From Anaerolineaceae bacterium UBA5224 (GTDB taxonomy: Bacteria; Chloroflexota; Anaerolineae; Anaerolineales; Anaerolineaceae), in the NCBI GenBank assembly GCA_002409365.1, contig DHUW01000004.1, positions 2,738-8,298 of the forward strand: a stretch of DNA of 5,561 nt, given 5' to 3'. Each line of letters starts with the position of its first letter. Position 1 is the first letter of the stretch. A program made the translations under genes and the position numbers. The notes under the pieces are model-generated. The model saw only the letters and a list, made by a program, of their open reading frames with translations, was not told the origin of the DNA and made no database searches. This document shows, piece after piece, positions 1 through 5,561 of the stretch.

Positions 1-749
1 GAAAGGATGTTGCCATCGCCCACGGGGATAAAGACGTTCAGTCCACTTTCTGCAGGAAGGAAGCGCAGGGCTTGCTCCCAAATTTCCAACCCTGCGGTCT
101 TTTTGCCTTCAACCGTATAGGGGTTGTAACCGGTGTTGCGGTTGTACCAACCAAATTCGTTTGATGCAGCGATGCTGAGGTCGAAAGCGTCGTCATAGGT
201 TCCATCAATGAGCACAACTTGAGCGCAGTAGGTCAGCAGCTGGGCAACTTTTGCAGGTGGTGCTGAGCGAGGAGCAAGGATGTTGGCGCGTTTGCCCACG
301 CTGGCTGCCATGCACGCCATGGCCGCACCGGCATTACCGGTGGAAGCAGCAATGATCGTATCGATTTTTGCATCAATCGCCCGGCTTACCACGATTGCGC
401 TGGCGCGATCCTTGAAGGAAGCGCTGGGGTTGCTGCTTTCGTCTTTGACGAAAAGCTTTTTCAATCCTATTTTTTTTCGCAAATTTTCTGGCTGGTAGAT
501 TGGAGTGAAACCAACCTGATGGAGGGGTGTAGCATTGAAACCAGGGTCGGGAACGGGCAACAAGGGGGTATACCGCCATATTGAGGCTTCCCTACTCTTC
601 AGGATGTCAGACTGGTTAACTTCAGATGGATCCGCTTCAAAAGTGAAGTGCATATCCAGGTTGCCACCACAGGTCGGGCAAGTGTAGGTGACCTTTCCGG
701 GCTCGAATTCTTGCCCGCAACCAGAGCATTGAAAATAGCTAATTGGCAT
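1..749 (-). CDS. thrC: Threonine synthase, N-terminal part (cut by window edge)
   Basis: This PLP-dependent enzyme converts O-phospho-L-homoserine to L-threonine and phosphate in the cytoplasm, the last step of threonine synthesis. The reading frame is open from the ATG at 747-749 to the window edge, giving 249 complete codons. The N-terminus carries two CxxC pairs (C8/C11 and C24/C27) that look like the zinc-ribbon extension seen in many threonine synthases. The PLP-lysine motif SASFKDR places the lysine at residue 113. STGNAGAA at 136-143 is the phosphate-binding loop typical of fold-type II PLP enzymes, and VGDGNILS lies at the cut end. I chose this start because the zinc ribbon begins directly after it, but no good Shine-Dalgarno sequence precedes it. 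The gene follows arcC by 88 bases on the same strand, behind a long palindrome, so it may be a separate transcription unit. The family is clear. Other fold-type II enzymes, such as threonine dehydratase, are less likely because of the N-terminal zinc ribbon and the SFKDR motif. Confidence 0.93.
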   Translation of the reverse strand, partial: MPISYFQCSGCGQEFEPGKVTYTCPTCGGNLDMHFTFEADPSEVNQSDILKSREASIWRYTPLLPVPDPGFNATPLHQVGFTPIYQPENLRKKIGLKKLFVKDESSNPSASFKDRASAIVVSRAIDAKIDTIIAASTGNAGAAMACMAASVGKRANILAPRSAPPAKVAQLLTYCAQVVLIDGTYDDAFDLSIAASNEFGWYNRNTGYNPYTVEGKKTAGLEIWEQALRFLPAESGLNVFIPVGDGNIL

Positions 750-773
750 ATCGCATCAATCTGACTATGCATT

Positions 774-803
774 AACTTCCTACCCTTTAAAGGGTAGGAA
801 GTT
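774..803. terminator. Perfect 30-base palindrome between arcC and thrC; possible terminator or operator
   Basis: The left half AACTTCCTACCCTTT is followed immediately by its exact reverse complement. As RNA it could fold into a 12-pair stem with a six-base TTTAAA loop. It lies 34 bases beyond the arcC stop codon and ends 24 bases before the thrC start, so it could end the folD-deaminase-arcC transcript. On the minus strand no U-run follows the stem (next bases AATGC), so it is not a standard intrinsic terminator in that direction. On the plus strand the following bases are T-rich, but no plus-strand gene would use it. A dimeric repressor site or a thrC leader hairpin are alternatives. Confidence 0.5.
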
Positions 804-837
804 TGCTTTATTTGGTTATTTTACTTTAAGACTAACT

Positions 838-1788
838 TTACGGCAGAATCCAGGTGCCGGTTTTGCCGTCAAGAGCATCTTTAATATGGGCAGGATCGGT
901 GATCAGGGCTTTTTTGTTACCGTTGCCGTTCATGTATTTCAAAATGGCTTCAATCTTGGGCAGCATGGAACCCTTGGCAAACTGTCCCTCTTTAATATAT
1001 TGTTTGGCTTCAGCCACAGTGATCTCATCCAGCCATTTTTGGTCGGGTTTGTTGAAGTTGATCGCCACTTTTTCAACGGCTGTGCTGATCAGGAAAAGAT
1101 CTGCATCAATCATGCTTGCAAGAATTGCCGATCCAAAATCTTTGTCGATCACGGCTTCTACACCGACCAGGCTGCCATCTTCGCGTTGCATCACGGGGAT
1201 GCCGCCGCCACCAACAGCCACGACAACGAAGCCGTCGTCGATCAGGCTGCGGATAGCGTTTGCTTCAACGATGGTTTGTGGGATGGGGGAGGGCACAACG
1301 CGGCGCCAGCCACGACCGGCATCTTCAACCACCACCCAACCATCCTTCTCTCGTTTTTCCATCGCCAGTGTCTCGTCCATGAAGGAACCGATCGGTTTGG
1401 TCGGGTTTTGAAAGGCAGGGTCGTTGGCATCAACGATAGTCTGGGTGATGACTGTTGCGGCTTGTTTCTGGATGCCGCGCTCCAAAAATTCGTTATATAG
1501 AGCCTGCTGGAACATATAACCGATAGAGCCCTGAGTGTCCGCACCGCAATAATCAAGCGGAACTTCGTGAAGTTCGTGGGCTGCGATTTCAGACCGGCGT
1601 AAGATGAAACCGACTTGTGGACCATTGCCATGGGTGATGACCACATCCCAGCCATCGATGATCATATCGGCGATATGTTTCATTGTTCTCACTGCCGCGT
1701 CAAACTGGTCAGGAACGGTTTGATGATTTTTGTCTAAAATCAGTGCGTTTCCTCCAACTGCGACGACGGCCAAACCTTTTTTCTGCAT
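838..1788 (-). CDS. arcC: Carbamate kinase
   Basis: Carbamate kinase interconverts carbamoyl phosphate plus ADP with ATP plus carbamate, which breaks down to ammonia and CO2. In catabolism it yields one ATP per carbamoyl group. The 316-residue protein matches the usual length of about 310 and has the amino-acid-kinase fold motifs in order: AVGGNAL (10-16), THGNGPQVG (52-60), KPIGSF (131-136), RRVVPSPIP (162-170), VGGGGIPV (192-199), AVIDKD (212-217) and GSMLPKIEA (273-281). I placed the start at the ATG at 1786-1788 because AAGGAG sits 8 bases upstream and the conserved VVAVGGN strand follows at once. A start ten codons upstream (1818) has no ribosome site. The gene lies 40 bases after a purine deaminase gene on the same strand. 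No arginine deiminase or ornithine carbamoyltransferase gene is visible beside it, so its source of carbamoyl phosphate may be ureide or purine breakdown rather than arginine. The family assignment is firm and the pathway is inferred. Confidence 0.94.
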   Translation of the reverse strand: MQKKGLAVVAVGGNALILDKNHQTVPDQFDAAVRTMKHIADMIIDGWDVVITHGNGPQVGFILRRSEIAAHELHEVPLDYCGADTQGSIGYMFQQALYNEFLERGIQKQAATVITQTIVDANDPAFQNPTKPIGSFMDETLAMEKREKDGWVVVEDAGRGWRRVVPSPIPQTIVEANAIRSLIDDGFVVVAVGGGGIPVMQREDGSLVGVEAVIDKDFGSAILASMIDADLFLISTAVEKVAINFNKPDQKWLDEITVAEAKQYIKEGQFAKGSMLPKIEAILKYMNGNGNKKALITDPAHIKDALDGKTGTWILP

Positions 1789-1800
1789 TGAATAATCTCC
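1789..1800 (-). promoter_or_regulatory. Ribosome binding site deciding the arcC start
   Basis: On the minus strand AAGGAG lies 8 bases before the ATG at 1788. It favours this ATG over the in-frame ATG at 1818, which begins only 10 bases after the preceding stop codon and has no purine-rich stretch before it. Confidence 0.7.
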
Positions 1801-1828
1801 TTGTTTTTTCCCTGTCATTAGGGATTGA

Positions 1829-3214
1829 TTATATTTGAATCAGGCGTCTCGCGGCCGCATTATGCTTGCGGACATGCGCCTGGATATCGAACTTGGTAAA
1901 TTGCCCTTCGCGAACAATCACGTTGCCACCAACCACAGTCCAGTCAGCTTTGACCGGAGCGCAAAATACGACTGCTGCCACAGGGTCGTCCAGGGCGCCG
2001 GTGTAATCGAGCTTGTTCAGATTGATGGCAAAGAAATCGGCACACTTGCCTGCTTCGAGGCTGCCAATATCGTTCCGACCGAGGACTGAGGCTCCACCGC
2101 GTGTCGCAATGGAAAGTGCCTGTCGGGCAGTCATGAGCGGTGGCGCATCGGGGGCGGAACGGGAAGCACCCTTGATGCCACTGTTGAGACGAGCAAGTAA
2201 CATTGCTTGACGGACTTCGGCGAGCATGTGGGAGCTATCGTTGCTGGCAGAGCCATCCACACCCAACCCGAGCTTGACACCTCGACTGAGCATATTCATA
2301 GCGGGTGCAATCCCGGAGGCAAGGCGCATATTGGAAGACGGGCAGTGGGCAACCCCGCAGCCATGCTGGGCGTAGAGGTTGATCTCAGCGTCGTCCACCC
2401 ATACAGAGTGGGCAAACCAGACGTCATCGCCGATCCAGTCCACCGATTGCATATAGGCAACGGGTTTTTTGCCAAATTTTTCCAGGCAAAAATCGTCTTC
2501 ATCTTCGGTCTCGGCCAGGTGGGTATGCAGGTGAACGTGATACTTGCGAGCCATTACCGCCGAATCGCGCATTAGCTGCGAAGTGACGCTGAAGGGGGAG
2601 CAAGGCGCCAGCACGATCTGTAATTTTGAGCCATGAGAGGGATCATGATAGCGCTGGATGAGGCGTTCACTGTCTTTCAGGATCGATTCTTCATCGTCCA
2701 CCACGCTGTCGGGGGGCAGACCCCCCTGGGATTGACCCAGGCTCATCGAGCCGCGCGAGGAATGCAGGCGCATACCGGTTGTGGCGGCGCCTTCGATCTC
2801 ATCATCGAGTTTGCTGCCATTTGGAAACAGATAAAGATGGTCTGAGGCAGTCGTGCAGCCTGAGAGCGCTAATTCAGCGAGTGCTGTTTGAGTACTGAGG
2901 TAAATATCTTCCGGAGTCATTCGAGCCCAGATCCGGTAAAGCGTGGTCAGCCAGTTGAAGAGGTTAGCGTTTTGGGCACCGGGCAGGGCACGCGTCAGGG
3001 TCTGATAAAAATGGTGATGGGTATTGACCAAACCCGGCAGAACGATATGGTCCTGCAGGTCTAATACCTCGTCAGCCTCTTCGGGAAGCGATGAGAGCGG
3101 TCCGATATGTTCTATGATGCCATCACGACAAAAAATTGCCGTGTCTTTAAGTTCACGGTCATCTTTGTCCATGGTGACAATAATCGAAGCATTCTTAACG
3201 AGCAGGGTCGACAT
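1829..3214 (-). CDS. 8-oxoguanine deaminase family amidohydrolase
   Basis: This is a 461-residue metal-dependent hydrolase of the amidohydrolase superfamily (TRZ/ATZ, SsnA and guanine deaminase branch). Its sequence most resembles bacterial 8-oxoguanine deaminases, which convert 8-oxoguanine to urate and ammonia. Shared stretches include LPGLVNTHHHFYQTLTRA (59-76), SGCTTASDHLYLFPNG (118-133) and SQGGLPPDSVV (162-172). Likely metal and catalytic residues are H66 and H68 (HxH), H232 and E235 (HTHLAE), H269 (FAHSVWV) and D320 (GVDGSASND). The C-terminal GSLEAGKCADFFAI (384-397) is the usual return to the small beta domain. The start is supported by GGAGG five bases before the ATG at 3212-3214. 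It lies 18 bases after folD and 40 bases before arcC, so it is almost certainly co-transcribed with them. Exact substrate cannot be read from sequence: guanine, isoguanine-like compounds or triazines are possible for relatives, though the family-specific blocks favour 8-oxoguanine. I give no symbol because usage varies. Confidence 0.87.
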   Translation of the reverse strand: MSTLLVKNASIIVTMDKDDRELKDTAIFCRDGIIEHIGPLSSLPEEADEVLDLQDHIVLPGLVNTHHHFYQTLTRALPGAQNANLFNWLTTLYRIWARMTPEDIYLSTQTALAELALSGCTTASDHLYLFPNGSKLDDEIEGAATTGMRLHSSRGSMSLGQSQGGLPPDSVVDDEESILKDSERLIQRYHDPSHGSKLQIVLAPCSPFSVTSQLMRDSAVMARKYHVHLHTHLAETEDEDDFCLEKFGKKPVAYMQSVDWIGDDVWFAHSVWVDDAEINLYAQHGCGVAHCPSSNMRLASGIAPAMNMLSRGVKLGLGVDGSASNDSSHMLAEVRQAMLLARLNSGIKGASRSAPDAPPLMTARQALSIATRGGASVLGRNDIGSLEAGKCADFFAINLNKLDYTGALDDPVAAVVFCAPVKADWTVVGGNVIVREGQFTKFDIQAHVRKHNAAARRLIQI

Positions 3215-3232
3215 GGGAACCTCCGTGGAATC
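3215..3232 (-). promoter_or_regulatory. Short spacer with strong ribosome site for the deaminase gene
   Basis: The 18 bases between the folD stop codon and the next ATG contain ACGGAGG on the minus strand, with five bases between GGAGG and the ATG. The spacing leaves no room for an independent promoter, which supports co-transcription with folD. Confidence 0.7.
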
Positions 3233-4117
3233 TTAAGCAGCCTTGTCGGCTAATTCGGCAGCGCGCAGGGTGTTTTTGAGCAACATGGCGATCGTCATCG
3301 GTCCGACCCCACCTGGAACAGGGGTGATAGCTGCAGCAACCTCTGATACTTCGTCAAAAGCCACATCACCAACCAAGCGATAACCGCGTTTGGCTGTTGA
3401 GTCTGCCACCTGGTTTATTCCGACATCGATAACATAAGCACCCGGCTTGACCCAGTCTTTCTTTACAAACTCAGGTTGCCCAATCGCTGCGACCAGGATA
3501 TCTGCATTGCGGACGATTTCAGGAATGTTTTTGCTGCGGGAGTGGACGATGGTGACCGTGGCATTGGCTTTGACCAACAACAAAGCAACGGGCATGCCCA
3601 CAATGTTGGAGCGCCCGAGAACGACGGCATTAGCGCCAGCGATTTTCACGCCAGCATCTTCAAGCAAATACATACAACCAGCAGGGGTACATGGGACGAA
3701 GATAGGTTCACGCCCTTTCTGTGCCAGGCGGCCGATGTTGATCGGATGGAAGCCATCTACATCTTTTGTTAGATCGATGGAAGACAACACTTTTTCCTCC
3801 TCCAGGTGGGATGGAAGGGGAAGCTGAACCAAAATGCCGTTCACTGCAGGGTCAGCATTGAGTTTACGAACCAGGGATTCGACTTCTTCCTGGGTGGCAT
3901 CGCCGGGCAAGTTGTGTCCGAAGGAATTGATCCCGACCTCCGTACAAGCTTTTTGCTTGTTGCGGACGTAAACCTTGGAAGCAGGGTTTTCACCTACCAG
4001 GACTGTTGCCAGTCCCGGGATTGATTTTCCTTCGGCTTTACGTTTATCCACAGCTTCTTTGACCTCAGCACGGATACGTTCAGCAGTTGCTTTTCCATCA
4101 ATTATTTTTGCTTTCAT
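3233..4117 (-). CDS. folD: Bifunctional methylenetetrahydrofolate dehydrogenase / methenyltetrahydrofolate cyclohydrolase
   Basis: FolD oxidises 5,10-methylene-THF with NAD(P)+ to methenyl-THF and hydrolyses that to 10-formyl-THF, in a reversible cytoplasmic one-carbon pathway. The 294 residues match the usual length of about 285-300. Visible motifs are YVRNKQKACTEVGI (50-63, with the expected catalytic Y50 and K54), NGILVQLPLP (93-102), KDVDGFHP (118-125, D121), VPCTPAGCMYLL (141-152), the Rossmann stretch VVLGRSNIVGMPVALLL (165-181), DVGIN (231-235), GDVAFDEV (250-257) and PVPGGVGPMTIAMLL (266-280). I chose the ATG at 4115-4117 because the purine-rich AGGAGAGAG precedes it and the family's MKAKIIDGK-type N-terminus begins there. 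A longer in-frame version from 4189 adds 24 residues unlike the family and would start upstream of the apparent -10 box. It is the first gene of the minus-strand cluster. The gene is usually housekeeping, but here it heads an operon with a purine deaminase and carbamate kinase. Confidence 0.96.
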   Translation of the reverse strand: MKAKIIDGKATAERIRAEVKEAVDKRKAEGKSIPGLATVLVGENPASKVYVRNKQKACTEVGINSFGHNLPGDATQEEVESLVRKLNADPAVNGILVQLPLPSHLEEEKVLSSIDLTKDVDGFHPINIGRLAQKGREPIFVPCTPAGCMYLLEDAGVKIAGANAVVLGRSNIVGMPVALLLVKANATVTIVHSRSKNIPEIVRNADILVAAIGQPEFVKKDWVKPGAYVIDVGINQVADSTAKRGYRLVGDVAFDEVSEVAAAITPVPGGVGPMTIAMLLKNTLRAAELADKAA

Positions 4118-4138
4118 TATTTTCTCTCTCCTCTCGTG

Positions 4139-4144
4139 ATTATA
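4139..4144 (-). promoter_or_regulatory. folD: Candidate -10 box for the folD operon
   Basis: On the minus strand these bases read TATAAT. Transcription starting about 7 bases downstream would give a leader of roughly 15 bases containing the folD ribosome site GAGGAGAGAG. No good -35 match is seen at 16-18 bases upstream (CTCATT is the best placed), so the call rests on the -10 box and its position. Confidence 0.5.
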
Positions 4145-4212
4145 CCTGAGAGTTTTAGGAAAATGAGTGTAACGCATCCGGGAACACAATTTGAAAGAAA
4201 GATGGAGCTGAT

Positions 4213-4225
4213 TTAATCCGATTAA
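4213..4225. promoter_or_regulatory. 13-base inverted repeat in the folD-udk divergent promoter region
   Basis: TTAATC, one central C, then GATTAA form a perfect six-base inverted repeat. It lies about 25 bases upstream of the udk -10 box and about 70 bases upstream of the folD -10 box, where a regulator could act. Such a short AT-rich repeat can arise by chance, so it is only a possible operator. Confidence 0.2.
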
Positions 4226-4250
4226 CGGCGGGAAAAATCACTATAAAGAG

Positions 4251-4256
4251 TATAAT
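4251..4256 (+). promoter_or_regulatory. udk: -10 box immediately before udk, implying a leaderless transcript
   Basis: A perfect TATAAT is separated by only six bases from the udk ATG at 4263. With usual spacing, transcription would begin at or next to the A of the start codon. There is no Shine-Dalgarno sequence near the ATG, which agrees with leaderless translation. A clear -35 box is not seen at the expected distance. Confidence 0.55.
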
Positions 4257-4262
4257 TTCGGC

Positions 4263-4892
4263 ATGCCAACAAACAAACCTCCTTTCATCATTGGCGTTGC
4301 CGGAGCCTCAGGATCTGGAAAGACGACGCTTTCAGAACGAATTCTCGAAGAAATCGGACCAAATAACATTGCCTTGTTACACCATGATGCCTATTACCGC
4401 AATCAGGATGCGAAACCTTTCGAAGAACGCCTGAAGGTCAACTATGACCATCCTTCCTCTTTGGAGACGGAATTACTGATCGAACACCTCCGCCAGTTAA
4501 GAGCTGGGCGTGCTATAGAGGTGCCAATTTATGATTTCGTAAATCACACCCGTGCCAAAGAAACAAGGTTCATAGAACCTAAACAGCTGATCATGGTGGA
4601 AGGAATCCTCATTTTTGTCGAGAAAAAACTGCGACAGCTTTTTGATATGAAGTTGTTTGTAGATACCGACCAGGATATTTGTTTTATCCGCCGCTTACAG
4701 CGAGACCTAGTGGAACGTGGCAGAACGATGGAATCGGTGGTGAATCAATACCTCGAGATGGTTCGACCGAGTTATCTTGAGTTCGTGGAACCTTCCAAAC
4801 GCTATGCTGATGTGATCATCCCTGAGGGAGGTTTCAACCTGGTGGCAACGGAAATGGTGATCGCCCGTCTCAACAGTCTGATTGATGGTTAA
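4263..4892 (+). CDS. udk: Uridine kinase (uridine/cytidine kinase)
   Basis: Uridine kinase phosphorylates uridine and cytidine to UMP and CMP with ATP or GTP, a cytoplasmic pyrimidine-salvage step. The 209-residue length is normal for bacterial Udk. The P-loop GASGSGKTT lies at 14-22. Further family motifs are HHDAYY (40-45), NYDHPSSLE (60-68), PIYDFVNHTR (88-97), MVEGILIF (111-118), VDTDQD (133-138) and RRLQRDLVERGR (143-154, the lid arginine region), followed by YADVIIPEGG (181-190). These distinguish it from phosphoribulokinase and pantothenate kinase, which share the fold. The start has no ribosome site but sits seven bases after a TATAAT box. It is transcribed divergently from folD and is followed after four bases by a membrane-protein gene, with which it probably shares a transcript. 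No functional link with that protein is evident. Confidence 0.95.
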   Translation: MPTNKPPFIIGVAGASGSGKTTLSERILEEIGPNNIALLHHDAYYRNQDAKPFEERLKVNYDHPSSLETELLIEHLRQLRAGRAIEVPIYDFVNHTRAKETRFIEPKQLIMVEGILIFVEKKLRQLFDMKLFVDTDQDICFIRRLQRDLVERGRTMESVVNQYLEMVRPSYLEFVEPSKRYADVIIPEGGFNLVATEMVIARLNSLIDG

Positions 4893-4896
4893 CTGA

Positions 4897-5442
4897 TTGG
4901 AAGATAAAAAAACATTCACCAGGGGGCAGAAAATTTGGCGTATCGGGCTGCTTGTGGCAGTGCTGGTATTGACCATTTTATTGCTTGTATATCGTGACCG
5001 AATTCAACATCTTGAAGCTTATGGCTATCCCGGAATTTTCTTACTTTCTATTTTGACTAATGCCACGGTGTTAGTTCCACTGCCCGGCGTGATTTTCACT
5101 TCAGCGATGGGTGGAGTTTTCAATCCTTTTTGGGTAGCAATTGCTTCGGGCTCGGGAGCGACCCTGGGAGAACTTTCTGGTTATATGGCGGGTGTTGGCG
5201 GACAGGTCTGGTTGAACAATCTGGATTGGTATCATCGCTTGGAAAACTGGATCAAAAAGTACAACCACTGGCCGATCATCTTACTGGCGTTCATCCCCAA
5301 CCCCTTTTTTGATATGGCAGGGTTCATTGCCGGTGCTGGTAAAGTGCCGATCTGGAAGTTTTTATTGTTTACCTGGATAGGCAAGATTGGAAAAATGCTT
5401 CTTTTTGCTTATCTTGGGGCAGGAATATTCAAAAATTTTTAG
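4897..5442 (+). CDS. Small DedA/VTT-family membrane protein
   Basis: This 181-residue hydrophobic protein resembles the VTT (SNARE-associated, DedA/YqaA-type) family, inner-membrane proteins linked in some bacteria to lipid flipping and envelope homeostasis. A basic N-terminus (K4, K5, R9, K12, R15) precedes a membrane segment at about 16-33. Further hydrophobic stretches lie at about 44-72, 76-101, 124-148 and 153-176. VTT-like features are LVPLPGVIFTSAMGGVFNP (59-77), GATLGELSGYMAGVGG (87-102) and AFIPNPFFDMAGFIAG (131-146). The last segment has IPNP where many DedA proteins carry an arginine-proline motif, so it is a divergent or YqaA-like branch. The start is a TTG four bases after the udk stop codon. 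No strong ribosome site precedes it (only GATGG inside the end of udk), which suggests translation coupled to udk. No in-frame ATG early in the protein offers a better choice. Family is fairly sure; substrate is unknown. Confidence 0.8.
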   Translation: MEDKKTFTRGQKIWRIGLLVAVLVLTILLLVYRDRIQHLEAYGYPGIFLLSILTNATVLVPLPGVIFTSAMGGVFNPFWVAIASGSGATLGELSGYMAGVGGQVWLNNLDWYHRLENWIKKYNHWPIILLAFIPNPFFDMAGFIAGAGKVPIWKFLLFTWIGKIGKMLLFAYLGAGIFKNF

Positions 5443-5495
5443 TTCCGACAAGGACCATCCGCTCTAATTCGTCCTAGACTGCACATAAAATCCTT

Positions 5496-5501
5496 TATAA
5501 T
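5496..5501 (+). promoter_or_regulatory. -10 box before the last gene, again close to the start codon
   Basis: A perfect TATAAT is followed by seven bases (CCTCCCC) and then ATG at 5509. A weak -35-like TAGACT lies at 5475-5480, 15 bases upstream. The pyrimidine-rich spacer contains no ribosome binding site. The arrangement repeats that of udk and suggests a leaderless transcript. Confidence 0.5.
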
Positions 5502-5508
5502 CCTCCCC

Positions 5509-5561
5509 ATGCTGAATTGGCAGGATTACGCAAAACATGAATATGGAATTGATATTTCCGA
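5509..5561 (+). CDS. Start of an unidentified protein (cut by window edge)
   Basis: The frame begins MLNWQDYAKHEYGIDIS and stays open for 17 complete codons to the window edge. This is too short to recognise a family. The start is supported by the TATAAT box ending eight bases upstream, not by a ribosome site. An ATG at 5537 in another frame (MNMELIFP) is an alternative, with AGGA about 12 bases before it, but the first is favoured by the promoter position. The gene appears to have its own promoter, separate from udk and the membrane-protein gene. Confidence 0.4.
   Translation, partial: MLNWQDYAKHEYGIDIS

Noticed and set aside
373..579. A minus-strand open frame of 68 codons within thrC
   Set aside because: It is an out-of-frame reading of the threonine synthase gene, whose correct frame is continuous across the same bases.
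854..1500. Two long plus-strand open frames (185 and 204 codons) opposite arcC
   Set aside because: They lie fully antisense to a gene with clear family motifs, resemble no family and have no ribosome sites; they are by-products of codon use in arcC.
1789..1818. N-terminal extension of carbamate kinase by ten residues
   Set aside because: No ribosome site precedes the upstream ATG, while AAGGAG fits the downstream ATG, right before the conserved first strand.
2711..2741. Two adjacent GC-rich hairpins (GGGGGG-caga-CCCCCC and CCTGGG-attga-CCCAGG)
   Set aside because: They lie inside the deaminase gene and encode the conserved stretch GQSQGGLPPDS, so protein coding explains them; no U-tract follows.
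4118..4189. N-terminal extension of FolD by 24 residues from an upstream ATG
   Set aside because: The added residues do not fit the family, the start has no ribosome site, and it lies upstream of the apparent -10 box at 4139-4144.
5451..5475. Five-base inverted repeat AGGAC/GTCCT after the membrane-protein gene
   Set aside because: The stem is only five pairs with a 15-base loop and no U-tract, too weak to call a terminator.

Overview
This window looks like an ordinary chromosomal segment from a bacterium of roughly balanced base composition. It has compact gene spacing and recognisable housekeeping and metabolic genes. I see no mobile element, CRISPR array, tRNA or rRNA. Two features hint at an Anaerolineae-like (Chloroflexota) lineage or a similar anaerobe: TATAAT boxes placed only 6-7 bases before two start codons, which suggests leaderless transcripts, and a catabolic-type pairing of an 8-oxoguanine-deaminase-family enzyme with carbamate kinase. 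The taxonomic call is an inference and is weak.

Left part, minus strand, read from right to left: folD (3233-4117), an 8-oxoguanine deaminase family amidohydrolase (1829-3214), carbamate kinase arcC (838-1788) and threonine synthase thrC (1-749, running off the window). The first three genes are separated by only 18 and 40 bases, each has a purine-rich ribosome binding site, and they probably form one operon driven by a TATAAT box at 4139-4144. thrC lies 88 bases further on, behind a perfect 30-base palindrome (774-803) that may be a terminator, an attenuator or an operator. The N-terminal 249 residues of ThrC are present, including a zinc-ribbon-like double CxxC and the PLP lysine.

Right part, plus strand: uridine kinase udk (4263-4892), transcribed divergently from folD across a 145-base intergenic region, then a small DedA/VTT-family membrane protein (4897-5442) that starts with TTG four bases after the udk stop codon. 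A further gene begins near 5509 behind its own TATAAT box, and only its first 17 codons are visible.

Working together: deamination of an (oxo)purine, one-carbon transfer through FolD, and ATP recovery from carbamoyl phosphate by carbamate kinase are three activities that occur in anaerobic purine catabolism. E. coli has a comparable pairing of an amidohydrolase (SsnA) and a carbamate kinase-like protein (YqeA) in its yge/xdh cluster. The minus-strand operon could therefore be a fragment of a purine-salvage or fermentation pathway. The middle steps are not in the window, so this remains a hypothesis. I did not find a clearly new kind of system here. The best leads are the gene grouping, the 30-base palindrome and the apparent leaderless promoters.
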